From the NCBI RefSeq assembly GCF_046250175.1, contig NZ_CP176468.1: a stretch of DNA of 64,000 bases; one strand, 5' to 3'. Below the pieces are notes generated by a model. That model was not told the origin of the DNA. It worked only from the letters and a program-made list of their open reading frames with translations, and did no database searches. Origin of the DNA: Psychromonas sp030397575 (lineage in GTDB: Bacteria > Pseudomonadota > Gammaproteobacteria > Enterobacterales > Psychromonadaceae). Made by a program: the position numbers and the translations under genes. Shown here one piece after another: positions 1 to 9,003 of the stretch (the first letter of the stretch is position 1; every line of letters begins with the position of its first letter).

Positions 1-167
1 TTATATTTACTTTCGTCTAATACCGATTTAATACCGTCACGAACAGCATCTAAAGCAGGATGTTCAACAATCGCTGTAGTCGCAACATAAACAGGCTTTG
101 CTTGTAAACTAGAAGAGATAAGTGCCGCAGCAAGAAGAGAGGTTTTAACAATTGAATTTAGCTTCAT
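1..167 (-). CDS. ABC transporter substrate-binding protein, TrpX-like (N-terminal part only)
   Basis: Only the first 55 codons lie in the window; the gene runs off the left edge. The start is the ATG at 167, preceded on the minus strand by an AAAGGAT ribosome binding site. The protein begins with a signal peptide (MKLNS..., hydrophobic LLAAALISSSLQA). It continues with VATTAIVEHPALDAVRDG, which resembles the start of the ABC_sub_bind family (pfam04392; TrpX/YtbS-type periplasmic proteins of amino-acid or unknown-substrate ABC importers). The permease and ATPase genes would be expected further left. The family call rests on this short motif; the substrate cannot be deduced. Confidence 0.7.
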   Translation of the reverse strand, partial: MKLNSIVKTSLLAAALISSSLQAKPVYVATTAIVEHPALDAVRDGIKSVLDESKY

Positions 168-430
168 AATATAATCCTTTAGGTAAGCTATTTTAAAGAT
201 ATAAGGTTTGACGTATGGCTAGAGCCTGTCACACAGTATGTATCGGGCTTTAATCGCTTAACGTTACCAGTTAACTTTCATATTACCAAGCGCCTATTAT
301 TAAAATTATCAATAGATCCTTGTTGCATCAAAAAATGTTTCATTTCTTGTATAAAAATTAAGAGCAGCCTTGATAAATAGCCTCTTTTTCAATCAATCTA
401 TGCTTAACCATTATCATTGATTAAACCATT

Positions 431-3400
431 TTACTGTTTGAAATAGAGCTGTTCTATCTCTTGCGCTATTTGTGGTTTTGAAAATAAGTAACCCTGAAAA
501 ACTTGACATCCATGCGCTAATAAAAAGTTTAATTGAGTTTGATCTTCAACTCCTTCTGCCACTGTCATTAATCGCAAGCTATTGGCTAAGTTAATAATGG
601 TGGCACAAATCTCACCATCTTCTATTAAGGTGGCACAGTCATCGACGAAGGATTTATCAATTTTTAATACGTCTATCGGTAATCGTTTTAAGTAATTTAA
701 AGAGGAGTAACCTGTACCAAAATCATCAATGGATATTTTAATATTAAGGCCCTTGAGTTGAGACAACACTTCGATGCACCGATCGATATCAGTTAACAAA
801 ACTCCTTCGGTAATTTCTACTTCTAATAAGTTTGCATCTAACGCGTACTCAATCAGCAATGTCTCTATGAATGGCACTAAACGTTCTGATACAAGGTGTT
901 TACCTGAAATGTTCACTGAAACTGGTACATTTTGGTAACCTTTTGCTTGCCAATCACTTAACTGTTGAACAACCTCTAACAACGCAAACTCACCAATATT
1001 GATAATAAGGTCTGACTCTTCGGCAATCGGGATAAACTCAACGGGTGAAATAAAGCCTTCTTTAGGGTGATGCCATCTCATCAAAGCCTCAAAACCTAAT
1101 AACTCTCCTAATTGGGTTACTTTAGGTTGATAAACCAAATTAAACTGTTTGCCAGAATTAATACCTACTTGCATCTCTTGTTCATAATTAAAGCTTCGTT
1201 GGACACTGTGTATCATTTCCATTTCAAATATTTGATAGTTATCTCGGCCTTGCTCTTTAGCATGATACATTGCGATATCAGCATGTTGAATCAATTGTTC
1301 AGCTTTGTACTGTTTGCCTTTTTCAGTCATCACGACACCAATACTGGTAGGAATGGTTAACTTGCGTCCGGCTAAGGTTAACGGATTACGCATCACGGTT
1401 AACACAGCGTTTGCTTTTTTATGAGCGACTTCAGGAGTGAAATGACCGGTCATTAAAATGACAAACTCGTCTCCTCCCCAACGTGCAATAATGTCGTTAT
1501 CATGTGTAACATGGATTAACCGCTCAGCAACTTCACAGAGTAGATCATCTCCTGCTTTGTGCCCTAAGGTGTCATTGATTTTTTTAAACTTATCTAAGTC
1601 CATGAAAAACAGTAAAACATTACTGTCTTTATATTGGTTTAATTCGATTGCTTTAGTGAGTGAACCCATTAAGTATGTTCGATTATATAAACCAGTGAGG
1701 GGATCGCTGTATGCAAGTTGACGTAAATTATCTTGTAGTTTGAGTTGACGAGTAACATCTCGAATATGTAGTGTAAATTCGTTCTGTTTCGAATCACCAA
1801 AATTAGCACTAGTTACAGTTATTTCGGCAGAAAAAGGTTCGCTCATATTACGCATCAAAGTAATACTATTACGAATGTTGCGTAAAATACCTTCAGAGCC
1901 AGAAAACTTACAATCTAAACTCGCTTGAATAACATCTCGATCAGCATCTTGAATAAAGAGATCAATGAAATTTTTCCCCTTTACTTGCTGTTTTACACAC
2001 CCAAAGTTACGTTCTGCAGAAGGGTTAAACTCAATAATTTCCCCAGATAAATTAATAATTAAAATACTATCCATAGAGGATTCAAGAATTGCGCTTTTAC
2101 GTTTTTCACTGGCTTTAAAATCATTGATCGCATTGTCACGTTTGGACATCTCACTATTTACACGAGCAATAACTTCGTTATATTGGCGCGCAATTTGTCC
2201 AACCTCTGTAAATGGCTCGACCGGTACTGGATCATTAAATGCCCCCGCTTCTTTTTGTCGATGCATAGTACTCAGTAAGTCGATTAACTCGGTTGAAGCT
2301 TGGTGCTCCGATACATTCATTCCCTTGGTCTCACTGTCTTCACTAACCCGAAGAAGTACAAAGCGGTTCAGTAGAGATATCAGCAGGTAACTTAGCGTAA
2401 AACAATAAACACCTATGCTTACCACCCCGATTAATTGCGCTTGGATTTGTCCCCAACGAGTTAACCCAGTATCCAGTAATGACAAGTCTGCAAATATGGC
2501 TAAAGCTAATGTTCCCCATATTCCAGCAAATAGATGTGAAGGCACCACACCTAACGCGTCATCTATTTTTAATTTTTCCAGCCATAAAGTAGAAAAATAC
2601 AAAATAATGCCACCTACGATACCGATTAACATGGCTTCAAAAGGAGATACAACATGGCAGTTAGCAGTAATAGACACTAACCCTGCAATGACACCATTAA
2701 GAAGAAAGCCCACATCAAAAAAACGTTTAAAATAATAATGTAAAATGGAAGAGATAATGCCGCCCCAAGAAGCAGCTAGGCAGGTGTTTAAGATAATTAA
2801 AGGGACTCGATCTGTTAGTTGAAGTGTACTACCTCCGTTAAAACCAAACCAACCAAACCAGAGTAATAAAACCCCTAATACTGACAATGGGACGTTATTA
2901 CCTATTGAAAATGCCTTTTCGCCACTAAAGCGCCCAAGCCTTGGTCCAATAATGATAATCGCAGCGAGCGCTACATACCCCCCTACGGAATGAACAACAG
3001 TTGAACCAGCGAAGTCAATAAAACCTATGGACTCTAACCAACCTTGATTCCCTGCTTGATAAGCAGAAGCCCACACCCAATGTCCTACAACAGGATAAAT
3101 TACAGCAGATAAAATACAGGCAATGCAGAGATAGCCAACGAAAGTCATCCTTTCAGCCACAGCGCCAGATAAAAGCGTTGCTGCAGTTCCACAGAACATC
3201 ATCTGAAATAAGAAAAAACTAATTTGGTAAGCCGACTGTTGTTCGCCAACAAAAAATTCGCTAAAGCCTAAGACACCATAAAATGAATCACCAAACATAA
3301 TGGCAAAACCAAAGATCCAAAAAATAACACTAGAGAGGATGAAATCAGAGATATTTTTAGCAGCTACATTGATGCTATTTTTACTGCGAATTTTGCCACT

Positions 3401-3472
3401 TTCTAAGCATAAAAAACCTGCTTGCATACAAAATACTAATAGCGCACAGATAAGTAGCCAAGAAAAATCCAT
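431..3472 (-). CDS. Ammonium transporter (Amt) fused to PAS, GGDEF and EAL domains
   Basis: A 1013-residue fusion. Residues 1-380 are an Amt/Rh channel with about 11 membrane segments; the pore twin histidines are recognisable as H161 (FAGSTVVH) and H313 (DDALGVVPSH). A linker of about 60 residues with a helical, HAMP-like look follows, then a PAS-like domain (about 455-570), a GGDEF domain with intact GGDEF at 666-670, and an EAL domain with intact E795-A-L followed by RWHHP. Both cyclic-di-GMP catalytic signatures are present, so synthesis and hydrolysis are both possible. The likely role, inferred from the architecture, is a membrane receptor or transceptor coupling external ammonium to cyclic-di-GMP. 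An AAAAGG ribosome binding site precedes the ATG. No glnK lies next to it, unlike classical amtB operons. It sits downstream of the rpsO repeat array, same strand. Confidence 0.93.
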   Translation of the reverse strand: MDFSWLLICALLVFCMQAGFLCLESGKIRSKNSINVAAKNISDFILSSVIFWIFGFAIMFGDSFYGVLGFSEFFVGEQQSAYQISFFLFQMMFCGTAATLLSGAVAERMTFVGYLCIACILSAVIYPVVGHWVWASAYQAGNQGWLESIGFIDFAGSTVVHSVGGYVALAAIIIIGPRLGRFSGEKAFSIGNNVPLSVLGVLLLWFGWFGFNGGSTLQLTDRVPLIILNTCLAASWGGIISSILHYYFKRFFDVGFLLNGVIAGLVSITANCHVVSPFEAMLIGIVGGIILYFSTLWLEKLKIDDALGVVPSHLFAGIWGTLALAIFADLSLLDTGLTRWGQIQAQLIGVVSIGVYCFTLSYLLISLLNRFVLLRVSEDSETKGMNVSEHQASTELIDLLSTMHRQKEAGAFNDPVPVEPFTEVGQIARQYNEVIARVNSEMSKRDNAINDFKASEKRKSAILESSMDSILIINLSGEIIEFNPSAERNFGCVKQQVKGKNFIDLFIQDADRDVIQASLDCKFSGSEGILRNIRNSITLMRNMSEPFSAEITVTSANFGDSKQNEFTLHIRDVTRQLKLQDNLRQLAYSDPLTGLYNRTYLMGSLTKAIELNQYKDSNVLLFFMDLDKFKKINDTLGHKAGDDLLCEVAERLIHVTHDNDIIARWGGDEFVILMTGHFTPEVAHKKANAVLTVMRNPLTLAGRKLTIPTSIGVVMTEKGKQYKAEQLIQHADIAMYHAKEQGRDNYQIFEMEMIHSVQRSFNYEQEMQVGINSGKQFNLVYQPKVTQLGELLGFEALMRWHHPKEGFISPVEFIPIAEESDLIINIGEFALLEVVQQLSDWQAKGYQNVPVSVNISGKHLVSERLVPFIETLLIEYALDANLLEVEITEGVLLTDIDRCIEVLSQLKGLNIKISIDDFGTGYSSLNYLKRLPIDVLKIDKSFVDDCATLIEDGEICATIINLANSLRLMTVAEGVEDQTQLNFLLAHGCQVFQGYLFSKPQIAQEIEQLYFKQ

Positions 3473-3481
3473 TTAAATTAA

Positions 3482-3510
3482 CCTTTTTATATTTATATTT
3501 ATATTTATTT
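3482..3510. repeat. AT-rich hexamer repeat in the 5' leader of the Amt fusion gene
   Basis: About four runs of TTTATA/ATTTAT follow each other just upstream of the ribosome binding site of the Amt-GGDEF-EAL gene. It is a simple sequence repeat that could vary by slippage; any effect on expression is inference. Confidence 0.6.
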
Positions 3511-3749
3511 TAAGTGCGATCCCTTTGCGTTAAATAAAACACAATATAATGAACAGTAATTCATTAAAGCACTCCTTTAGTACTATAAATATATGAATAA
3601 TATCAATTTAACAATAGCAAAGAGTGAATAAATGGTTTTTAAATGAGATTTATTACCATTTACTTGCTCAGTTAAGAGAAATAAATCAAAGCGAACTAAT
3701 AAACAGAAAAAAATGAATAAACAAATCTATCTGTAAACTCATTTTCAAC
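3511..3749. other. AT-rich intergenic stretch
   Basis: Between the repeat array and the Amt fusion gene. No ORF, tRNA or clear sigma-54 (TGGC-N8-TTGC) element was seen. It probably carries the promoter of the Amt fusion gene, but no convincing -35/-10 pair could be fixed. Confidence 0.4.
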
Positions 3750-3760
3750 AGCCACAAAAA

Positions 3761-4475
3761 AGAGTCCTTAGGCTCTTTTTGACATTAAGTTTGAGGTCGC
3801 GGGTTTTATATAGTCGACTAAACCTAATTCTGCGATTAATGCTGTTTATTACTCGCTGCAATATTTTTACTTGTGAGTATTAATTTTTAAAACCCACAAA
3901 AAAAGAGCCCTTAGGCTCTTTGTGACATTAAGTTGGGGTCGCGGGTTTTATATAGTCGACTAAACCTAATTCTGCGATTAATGCCGTTTATTACTCGCTG
4001 CAACATTTTTACTTGTGAGTATTAATTTTTAAAGCCCACAAACAAAAAAAGAGCCCTTAGGCTCTTTTTGACATTAAGTTTGAGGTCGCGGGTTTTATAT
4101 AGACGACGTAAACCTAATTCTGCGATTAATGCCGTTTATTACTCGCTGCAATATTTTCACTTGTGAGTATTAATTTTTAAAGCCCACAAAAAAAAGAGCC
4201 CTTAAGCTCTTTGTGACATTAAGTTGGAGTCGCGGGTTTTATATAGACGACGTAAACCTAATTCTGCGATTAATGCCGTTTATTACTCGCTGCAACATTT
4301 TTACTTGTGAATATTAATTTTTAAAGCCCACAAACAAAAAAAGAGCCCTTAGGCTCTTTTTGACATTAAGTTTGGGGTCGCGGGTTTTATATAGTCGACT
4401 AAACCTAATTCTGCGATTAATAATCGTTAAAAAACTACATGGATAGCAATAGCACTATTCAATAGATACAAAAAA
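3761..4475 (-). repeat. Tandem array of five rpsO 3'-end plus terminator units
   Basis: Five imperfect direct repeats with starts at 3761, 3904, 4050, 4195 and 4342 (spacing 143-147 bp). Read on the minus strand, each unit has a piece matching the last codons of rpsO (KNVAA ... ALIAELGLRR, about 55 bp), a short GC-containing stretch (TCGCGGGTTTTATATA on the plus strand), then a hairpin AAGAGCC-TAAG-GGCTCTT with a T-run, the same terminator as that of rpsO at 4476. In the copies the tyrosine/threonine codons are replaced by a different stretch and the rpsO stop codon is lost. The unit nearest rpsO is shortened and partly different (4417-4475). The array gives six terminators in series after rpsO. 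Confidence 0.92.
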
Positions 4476-4497
4476 AGAGCCCTTAGGCTCTTTTTGA
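4471..4497 (-). terminator. Intrinsic terminator of rpsO
   Basis: Hairpin AAGAGCC-CTTA-GGCTCTT followed on the minus strand by seven T. It is the parent of the repeated terminators at 3761-4342. Confidence 0.85.
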
Positions 4498-4516
4498 AAT
4501 TAAGTTTGAAATCGAA

Positions 4517-4786
4517 TTAACGACGTAAACCTAATTCTGCAATTAATGCTGTGTAAGCTGCAACATTTTTACGCTTTAAGTAGTCAAGTAATTTACGACG
4601 TTGACTAACCATGCGTAGTAGACCACGACGGCTGTGGTGATCATGGATGTGCTCTTTGAAGTGACCTTGAAGGTGGTTGATTTGTACTGTGTACAATGCA
4701 ACTTGAACTTCAGGTGAACCAGTATCGCCTTCTGCGCGACCAAATTTTGCTACAATCTCAGCTTTCTGTTCTGCACTTAGTGACAT
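4517..4786 (-). CDS. rpsO: 30S ribosomal protein S15
   Basis: 89 residues, the usual S15 length, full-length and well conserved (MSLSAEQKAEIV, the FGRAEGDTGSPEVQ motif, the HDHHSRRGLL stretch that contacts 16S rRNA, and C-terminal IAELGLRR). S15 is a primary binder of the central domain of 16S rRNA and is known to repress its own mRNA through a leader pseudoknot. The GGAGTACGTT before the ATG gives a good ribosome binding site. In many gammaproteobacteria pnp follows rpsO; here the next items are the repeat array and then the Amt fusion. Confidence 0.98.
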   Translation of the reverse strand: MSLSAEQKAEIVAKFGRAEGDTGSPEVQVALYTVQINHLQGHFKEHIHDHHSRRGLLRMVSQRRKLLDYLKRKNVAAYTALIAELGLRR

Positions 4787-5025
4787 AACGTACTCCGATA
4801 TTTTGCGGTTATGTGGATAACCTATTTTAATTATTATCGCCGATCACTAATTCAGCGATAAAGTGAAGGCCGAAGTTTACGGACTTTTAGTCTTCTGTGC
4901 AACTACAAAAGCGGTTATTTACAGGTTATTTATCCGCTACTATTCCTCTACTCAAACAAGTATCTAAAGCAAATCAAAATAGACACACTCGTCATGACCA
5001 TTATTATCAAACATTTGATTACTGG
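4787..5025 (-). promoter_or_regulatory. Leader and promoter region of rpsO
   Basis: A gene-free stretch upstream of rpsO containing several inverted short repeats, for example GGTTATCCACATAACC on the minus strand near 4806-4821. A leader that binds S15 for autoregulation is expected from E. coli, but the pseudoknot was not modelled here and no -35/-10 pair is certain. Confidence 0.4.
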
Positions 5026-5061
5026 TAATAAAAAACGGCTTTTACAAAAGTAAAAACCGTA
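5026..5061 (-). terminator. Intrinsic terminator of the ybbA-ybbP operon
   Basis: On the minus strand ACGGTTTTTAC-TTTT-GTAAAAGCCGT (one mismatch) followed by a T-rich run, 27 bp after the ybbP stop codon. Confidence 0.75.
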
Positions 5062-5087
5062 TTTATTTATAGCTAATCTTGAAGCAC

Positions 5088-7502
5088 TTAACGTAATGGT
5101 TTCATTAAGCTTTTAATCACTGAGCGTAAGCTAACGAATACCACAATCATAGCCAGTACCGGCAGTACAATAAACATACTTGGATGCCACTGTGGTGATA
5201 GCTCGAATCCCCAAATCATTAATGCAGATAAAATGACTTCTGCAGCAATCGCAGCAACAAAACCTCCACTTAACGCCAATAATCCATACTCGGCCCATAA
5301 TGTGTGGCTAATGCGTTTTTTACTTGCTCCTAGTGTGCGGTAAAGCGTTATCTCTCTTTTACGTTCGCTTAAGCTCAAACGTAATAAAGTAAAAATTAAG
5401 AGAATACCTGCCACTACGCCTAATGCAGCCAATCCAGTTAATGACCAAGATATTTGTCTTAGCAGACTTTGCACCTTAGTCGCCATGGTACGTAAATCCA
5501 ATAAGGTAACAGTTGGGTAAGCTCGCGCTAATTCATTAACCAAAGGAGTTTGATCTTCTTCCGCTCTGAAACTAACCATCCAAGTAGACGGTAAATTAGC
5601 GACAGCATCCTTACTAAAAATAAATACAAAGTTAGGTTTTAAGCTTTGCCACTCTACCGCTCTTAATGAATTAACCGTAGCAGTAAAAGGCTGACTATTG
5701 ACTTCAAAAGTCATCGTATCGCCAATTTGTAAACCCAGCTCTTCAGCTACTTCTTGTTCTACCGATACGGTTTTTTCACCGGTCCAATCACCAGCAACCA
5801 CCTCGTTATAAATAGGAAGCTGATCCATCCATGTAAAGTTTACTTCTCGTTTTAAGATGCGCACTTCTGGATCTTGGTAAGCAGCTAACTCGTTAGTTTC
5901 CTGACCTTTTATTTTAGTAATACGTCCACGAATGATGGCAAAAGCATCGCTGTGTGGTAACCCTGATTTATCCAGCTCTTGTAAGTAATCTTGCTGTTGT
6001 TCTGGGCTAATATTAATAGAGAATACATTAGGTGCATCAGGTGCTAGGGTTTGCTGCCAATCCCCCAACAAATCGCTTTTCACCAACCAAATCAATGCGA
6101 CTAACATCAATGAACCAGATAAAGCAGCGAGCTGCATCATGCTATTTTTTGGCGAGCGGCTGATACGACTTAAAGCAAGACTAAAGGCGGCTCCCCACTT
6201 TAGCTTGCTCAATAACTGTAAAAAACCATAACTCAAGCCAGCCAACACAACAAATAGCACTAATAAACCGATTAACACCATCCATACTAATTTATTACCA
6301 CCATAAAACACGACTAACGCAGTGAAAGGAAGTAACAATAACCACCAGCTCGTTTTACTGTATGTTACAGATTGCTTTTGAATAACATTAATCGCAGGCG
6401 CATCCAATAAACGTGTTAATGGAATCAATAACGCCGGTAATCCGATGCACAGTGCAACACCCAAAGCGAATAAGAAAGGTTGCACACCTACATTAGGTAA
6501 CTCCTGAGGGAGAATATCCGCCAAAGGTACTCGTAATAAATATTCTAGTAACAGCCCTAATGTGCTACCAACCACAAATGCACTAATAAACATGATCAAC
6601 ACTTGTGTGGTTAACCAAGTGCGTAACCATGCACGACTTGAGCCCATACTTTTTAACATCGACACAGTTTCACTGCGGTTTCGTACATAATGTAGACAAG
6701 TTAAAATAAGCGTCACCGCAGCCATCAATATCACCATTAAAATGGTGAGAGATAAATATTGCTTGGCTTTATCCATTAAGCGTACGGCACGACTTTCTCT
6801 ATTTTGGTCGACCCACGACTCTCCAGGCTGTAATTCATAACTTTCTTGAAAAGCAGCTAATGCAGTGGGGTCTCCATTAATAAACAAGCGGTAACGTACA
6901 CGGCTGCCGATCTGAATCGCCCCGGTTTTATCTAGATCGCTACTATGAATAAACACATTAGGGATGCTGTTAAATGGGTTGTAAGCTAACTCTGGTTCTT
7001 CTTCTATCACACCAGTGATCGGGAGTTCGGCATCACCAATGGCAATGATGTCTCCCACCTTACTTTCTAAGATTGAAAATAAACGAGGAGAAAGCCATAA
7101 TTCACCGGCTTTGACTTGGTTTTTAGCCGATTGATTTGCATCTCTAAGGGTTAATGAACCACGCAATGGATAACTGCTTTCAACACTTTTCACCGTGACT
7201 AGCTGTAATTTTTCATCACTAAACGCCATGGTTTGAAAACGACTTTGAGATGAAATAGTTAAACCAGCATCTTGCGCTTTTTCTACTAATAATTCGGGAA
7301 TAGGATTAGAAGATCTTAGTACTAAGTCTGCAGCTAACAGATCACGTCCTTGATTGGTCATGACCTTTTCAACACGTAACGCTAAAGTTGATAAGGCAAC
7401 AACACAAGCAATGATCAAGGTTAACGCGACCATCACAGGCCATAACTGACCAGACCAGATCTCTCGCCAGCTCCAGCTAATTATCATTTTGTTTGTTTTC
7501 AT
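5088..7502 (-). CDS. ybbP: ABC transporter permease, YbbP-like (FtsX/MacB superfamily)
   Basis: 804 residues with the start at the ATG at 7502, exactly the length of E. coli YbbP. A longer in-frame opening to 7550 would overlap the ATPase gene and add an unconserved N-terminus, so it was rejected. The layout is one N-terminal membrane helix, a large extracytoplasmic MacB-PCD-like domain (about 50-235), FtsX-type helices (about 255-370), further helices, a second periplasmic region (about 495-680) and a C-terminal FtsX helix bundle. The start overlaps the stop of ybbA in an ATGA, showing translational coupling. It should form an ABC complex with YbbA; the family is related to LolCDE and the substrate is unproven. 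Confidence 0.93.
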   Translation of the reverse strand: MKTNKMIISWSWREIWSGQLWPVMVALTLIIACVVALSTLALRVEKVMTNQGRDLLAADLVLRSSNPIPELLVEKAQDAGLTISSQSRFQTMAFSDEKLQLVTVKSVESSYPLRGSLTLRDANQSAKNQVKAGELWLSPRLFSILESKVGDIIAIGDAELPITGVIEEEPELAYNPFNSIPNVFIHSSDLDKTGAIQIGSRVRYRLFINGDPTALAAFQESYELQPGESWVDQNRESRAVRLMDKAKQYLSLTILMVILMAAVTLILTCLHYVRNRSETVSMLKSMGSSRAWLRTWLTTQVLIMFISAFVVGSTLGLLLEYLLRVPLADILPQELPNVGVQPFLFALGVALCIGLPALLIPLTRLLDAPAINVIQKQSVTYSKTSWWLLLLPFTALVVFYGGNKLVWMVLIGLLVLFVVLAGLSYGFLQLLSKLKWGAAFSLALSRISRSPKNSMMQLAALSGSLMLVALIWLVKSDLLGDWQQTLAPDAPNVFSINISPEQQQDYLQELDKSGLPHSDAFAIIRGRITKIKGQETNELAAYQDPEVRILKREVNFTWMDQLPIYNEVVAGDWTGEKTVSVEQEVAEELGLQIGDTMTFEVNSQPFTATVNSLRAVEWQSLKPNFVFIFSKDAVANLPSTWMVSFRAEEDQTPLVNELARAYPTVTLLDLRTMATKVQSLLRQISWSLTGLAALGVVAGILLIFTLLRLSLSERKREITLYRTLGASKKRISHTLWAEYGLLALSGGFVAAIAAEVILSALMIWGFELSPQWHPSMFIVLPVLAMIVVFVSLRSVIKSLMKPLR

Positions 7503-8185
7503 GCGCTTTCCTGACATTGGCCTGCATTCATAATTAAAGTACGTTGGCACCTTTTCGCCAGTTCAGGATCATGTGTCACTAGTACTAATGTTGTCCCCTG
7601 CTCTTTGTTCATCGCAAATAGCAGCTCAACAATGGTCTTTGCCGTTTTTTGGTCTAAATTTCCAGTAGGTTCATCAGCAAATAAGACTTTAGGCTGGGTA
7701 ACAAAAGCGCGAGCTAATGCGACACGTTGTTGCTCACCACCAGATAACTGGGTTGGTAAATGAGTTTCTCGTCCAGATAAACCTACCTCTGCTAGTAATT
7801 TTTTTGCTTTACGTTCATTATCTTCTTGATCTTCGTTGCCACGTAATAACATCGGCAAAGTAACGTTCTGCAATGCATTCAATGAAGGTATCAGTAAAAA
7901 GTTTTGGAAAACGAACCCGATTGATTCACTTCGCATTTTAGCTCGTTGTTCATCATCCATATCGGAAATAATTGAGCCCAGTAGACTGATTGAACCTGAG
8001 CTTGGCAGATCTAATCCAGCTAATAGACTCATCATGGTTGATTTACCCGCACCAGACGTTCCCATAATAGCAACAGACTCTCCTTCATTGATGTTAAAGG
8101 AGATCCCCTTTAGGATAGACAGTTCGTTATCATTACTAATCACCGATTTAGTAATATTTTCAACATTTATAATGGATTGACTCAT
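7499..8185 (-). CDS. ybbA: ABC transporter ATP-binding protein, YbbA-like (LolD family)
   Basis: 228 residues from the ATG at 8185, the length of E. coli YbbA; the longer opening to 8248 would extend into tesA and is unlikely. Walker A GTSGAGKS, signature LSGGEQQR, Walker B VLFADEPTG and the H-loop histidine (VTHDPE) are all intact. It energises the YbbP permease. The start codon is interlocked with that of tesA on the other strand (CATG at 8183-8186), so its AAGGAAA ribosome binding site lies inside the first tesA codons. The tesA/ybbA divergent pair is conserved in gammaproteobacteria. Confidence 0.95.
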   Translation of the reverse strand: MSQSIINVENITKSVISNDNELSILKGISFNINEGESVAIMGTSGAGKSTMMSLLAGLDLPSSGSISLLGSIISDMDDEQRAKMRSESIGFVFQNFLLIPSLNALQNVTLPMLLRGNEDQEDNERKAKKLLAEVGLSGRETHLPTQLSGGEQQRVALARAFVTQPKVLFADEPTGNLDQKTAKTIVELLFAMNKEQGTTLVLVTHDPELAKRCQRTLIMNAGQCQESA

Positions 8186-8789
8186 GATTAAACTCGTTTC
8201 CTTAATATTTTCGTTGCTTATTTTTTCATCTGCAGCCAACAGTAACACGTTACTAATTGTTGGAGATAGCCTAAGCGCCGGGTATAAAATACCAGTTGAA
8301 GAAAGCTGGCCTGTATTATTACCAGAACAGCTCAGCGCGCAAAATCAAAAAATTAATGTAATAAATGCCAGTATTTCTGGCGATACAAGTGGTAATGGTC
8401 TCGCACGATTACCAGGTCTATTAACAACACATCAACCCGATTATGTATTAGTTGAATTAGGGGCTAATGATGGATTACGTGGATTTTCTCCAACGATTAT
8501 TAGTAAAAATTTAAATGCGATAATTGAAACAATAAAAGCGCAAAATGCTAAACCGATATTAATGCAAATTCGTGTCCCAACAAATTATGGAAAACGTTAT
8601 GGGCAAGCCTTTGCAGACATCTACCCAAGGTTAAGTGAACAAACAGACACTCCATTAATGCCATTTTATTTAGAGCAAGTCATCACAAAACCAGAATGGA
8701 TGCAAAATGATGGTTTACATCCTAATGTTAAAGCGCAAAGCTGGATCGCAGAGTTTATTGCGACAGAACTTGGTAAAATAATCAAATAA
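8184..8789 (+). CDS. tesA: Acyl-CoA thioesterase I / lysophospholipase L1 (SGNH hydrolase)
   Basis: 201 residues with a signal peptide (about 1-20) and SGNH blocks: GDSLSAG with nucleophile Ser29, the glycine of block II, GAND in block III, and the catalytic Asp/His in DGLHPN near the C-terminus. E. coli TesA is a periplasmic thioesterase, esterase and lysophospholipase of similar size. It is divergent from ybbA with start codons overlapping by two bases, so any 5' leader of tesA is transcribed from DNA that also encodes the YbbA N-terminus. Confidence 0.95.
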   Translation: MIKLVSLIFSLLIFSSAANSNTLLIVGDSLSAGYKIPVEESWPVLLPEQLSAQNQKINVINASISGDTSGNGLARLPGLLTTHQPDYVLVELGANDGLRGFSPTIISKNLNAIIETIKAQNAKPILMQIRVPTNYGKRYGQAFADIYPRLSEQTDTPLMPFYLEQVITKPEWMQNDGLHPNVKAQSWIAEFIATELGKIIK

Positions 8790-9003
8790 CCTGCAATATA
8801 AAATAGATTAATACAGTTACTTTTTCGGTAACAGTATTAATCGACCGTCCTACTATCTGAATAATTTCACTTTAAAGTGAATGAAAATAAAATAACTAGC
8901 CTACAAAAGATTTTAGATTTAAGATCAAAAACTTAATCTAGTCAAAAATACAAAAAAATAATATAACCAATAGATACGACACTCACCTTCGCGGGGATCA
9001 AGG

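Noticed and set aside
1112..2735. Plus-strand ORFs inside the Amt-GGDEF-EAL gene
   Set aside because: Shadows of the long coding frame on the other strand, with no family similarity.
3473..3750. Sigma-54 promoter for the Amt fusion
   Set aside because: No TGGC-N8-TTGC-like element found on the minus strand.
3761..4475. CRISPR array or REP/ERIC elements
   Set aside because: Units are about 145 bp, contiguous, and contain gene pieces; there are no unique spacers of constant length and no cas genes.
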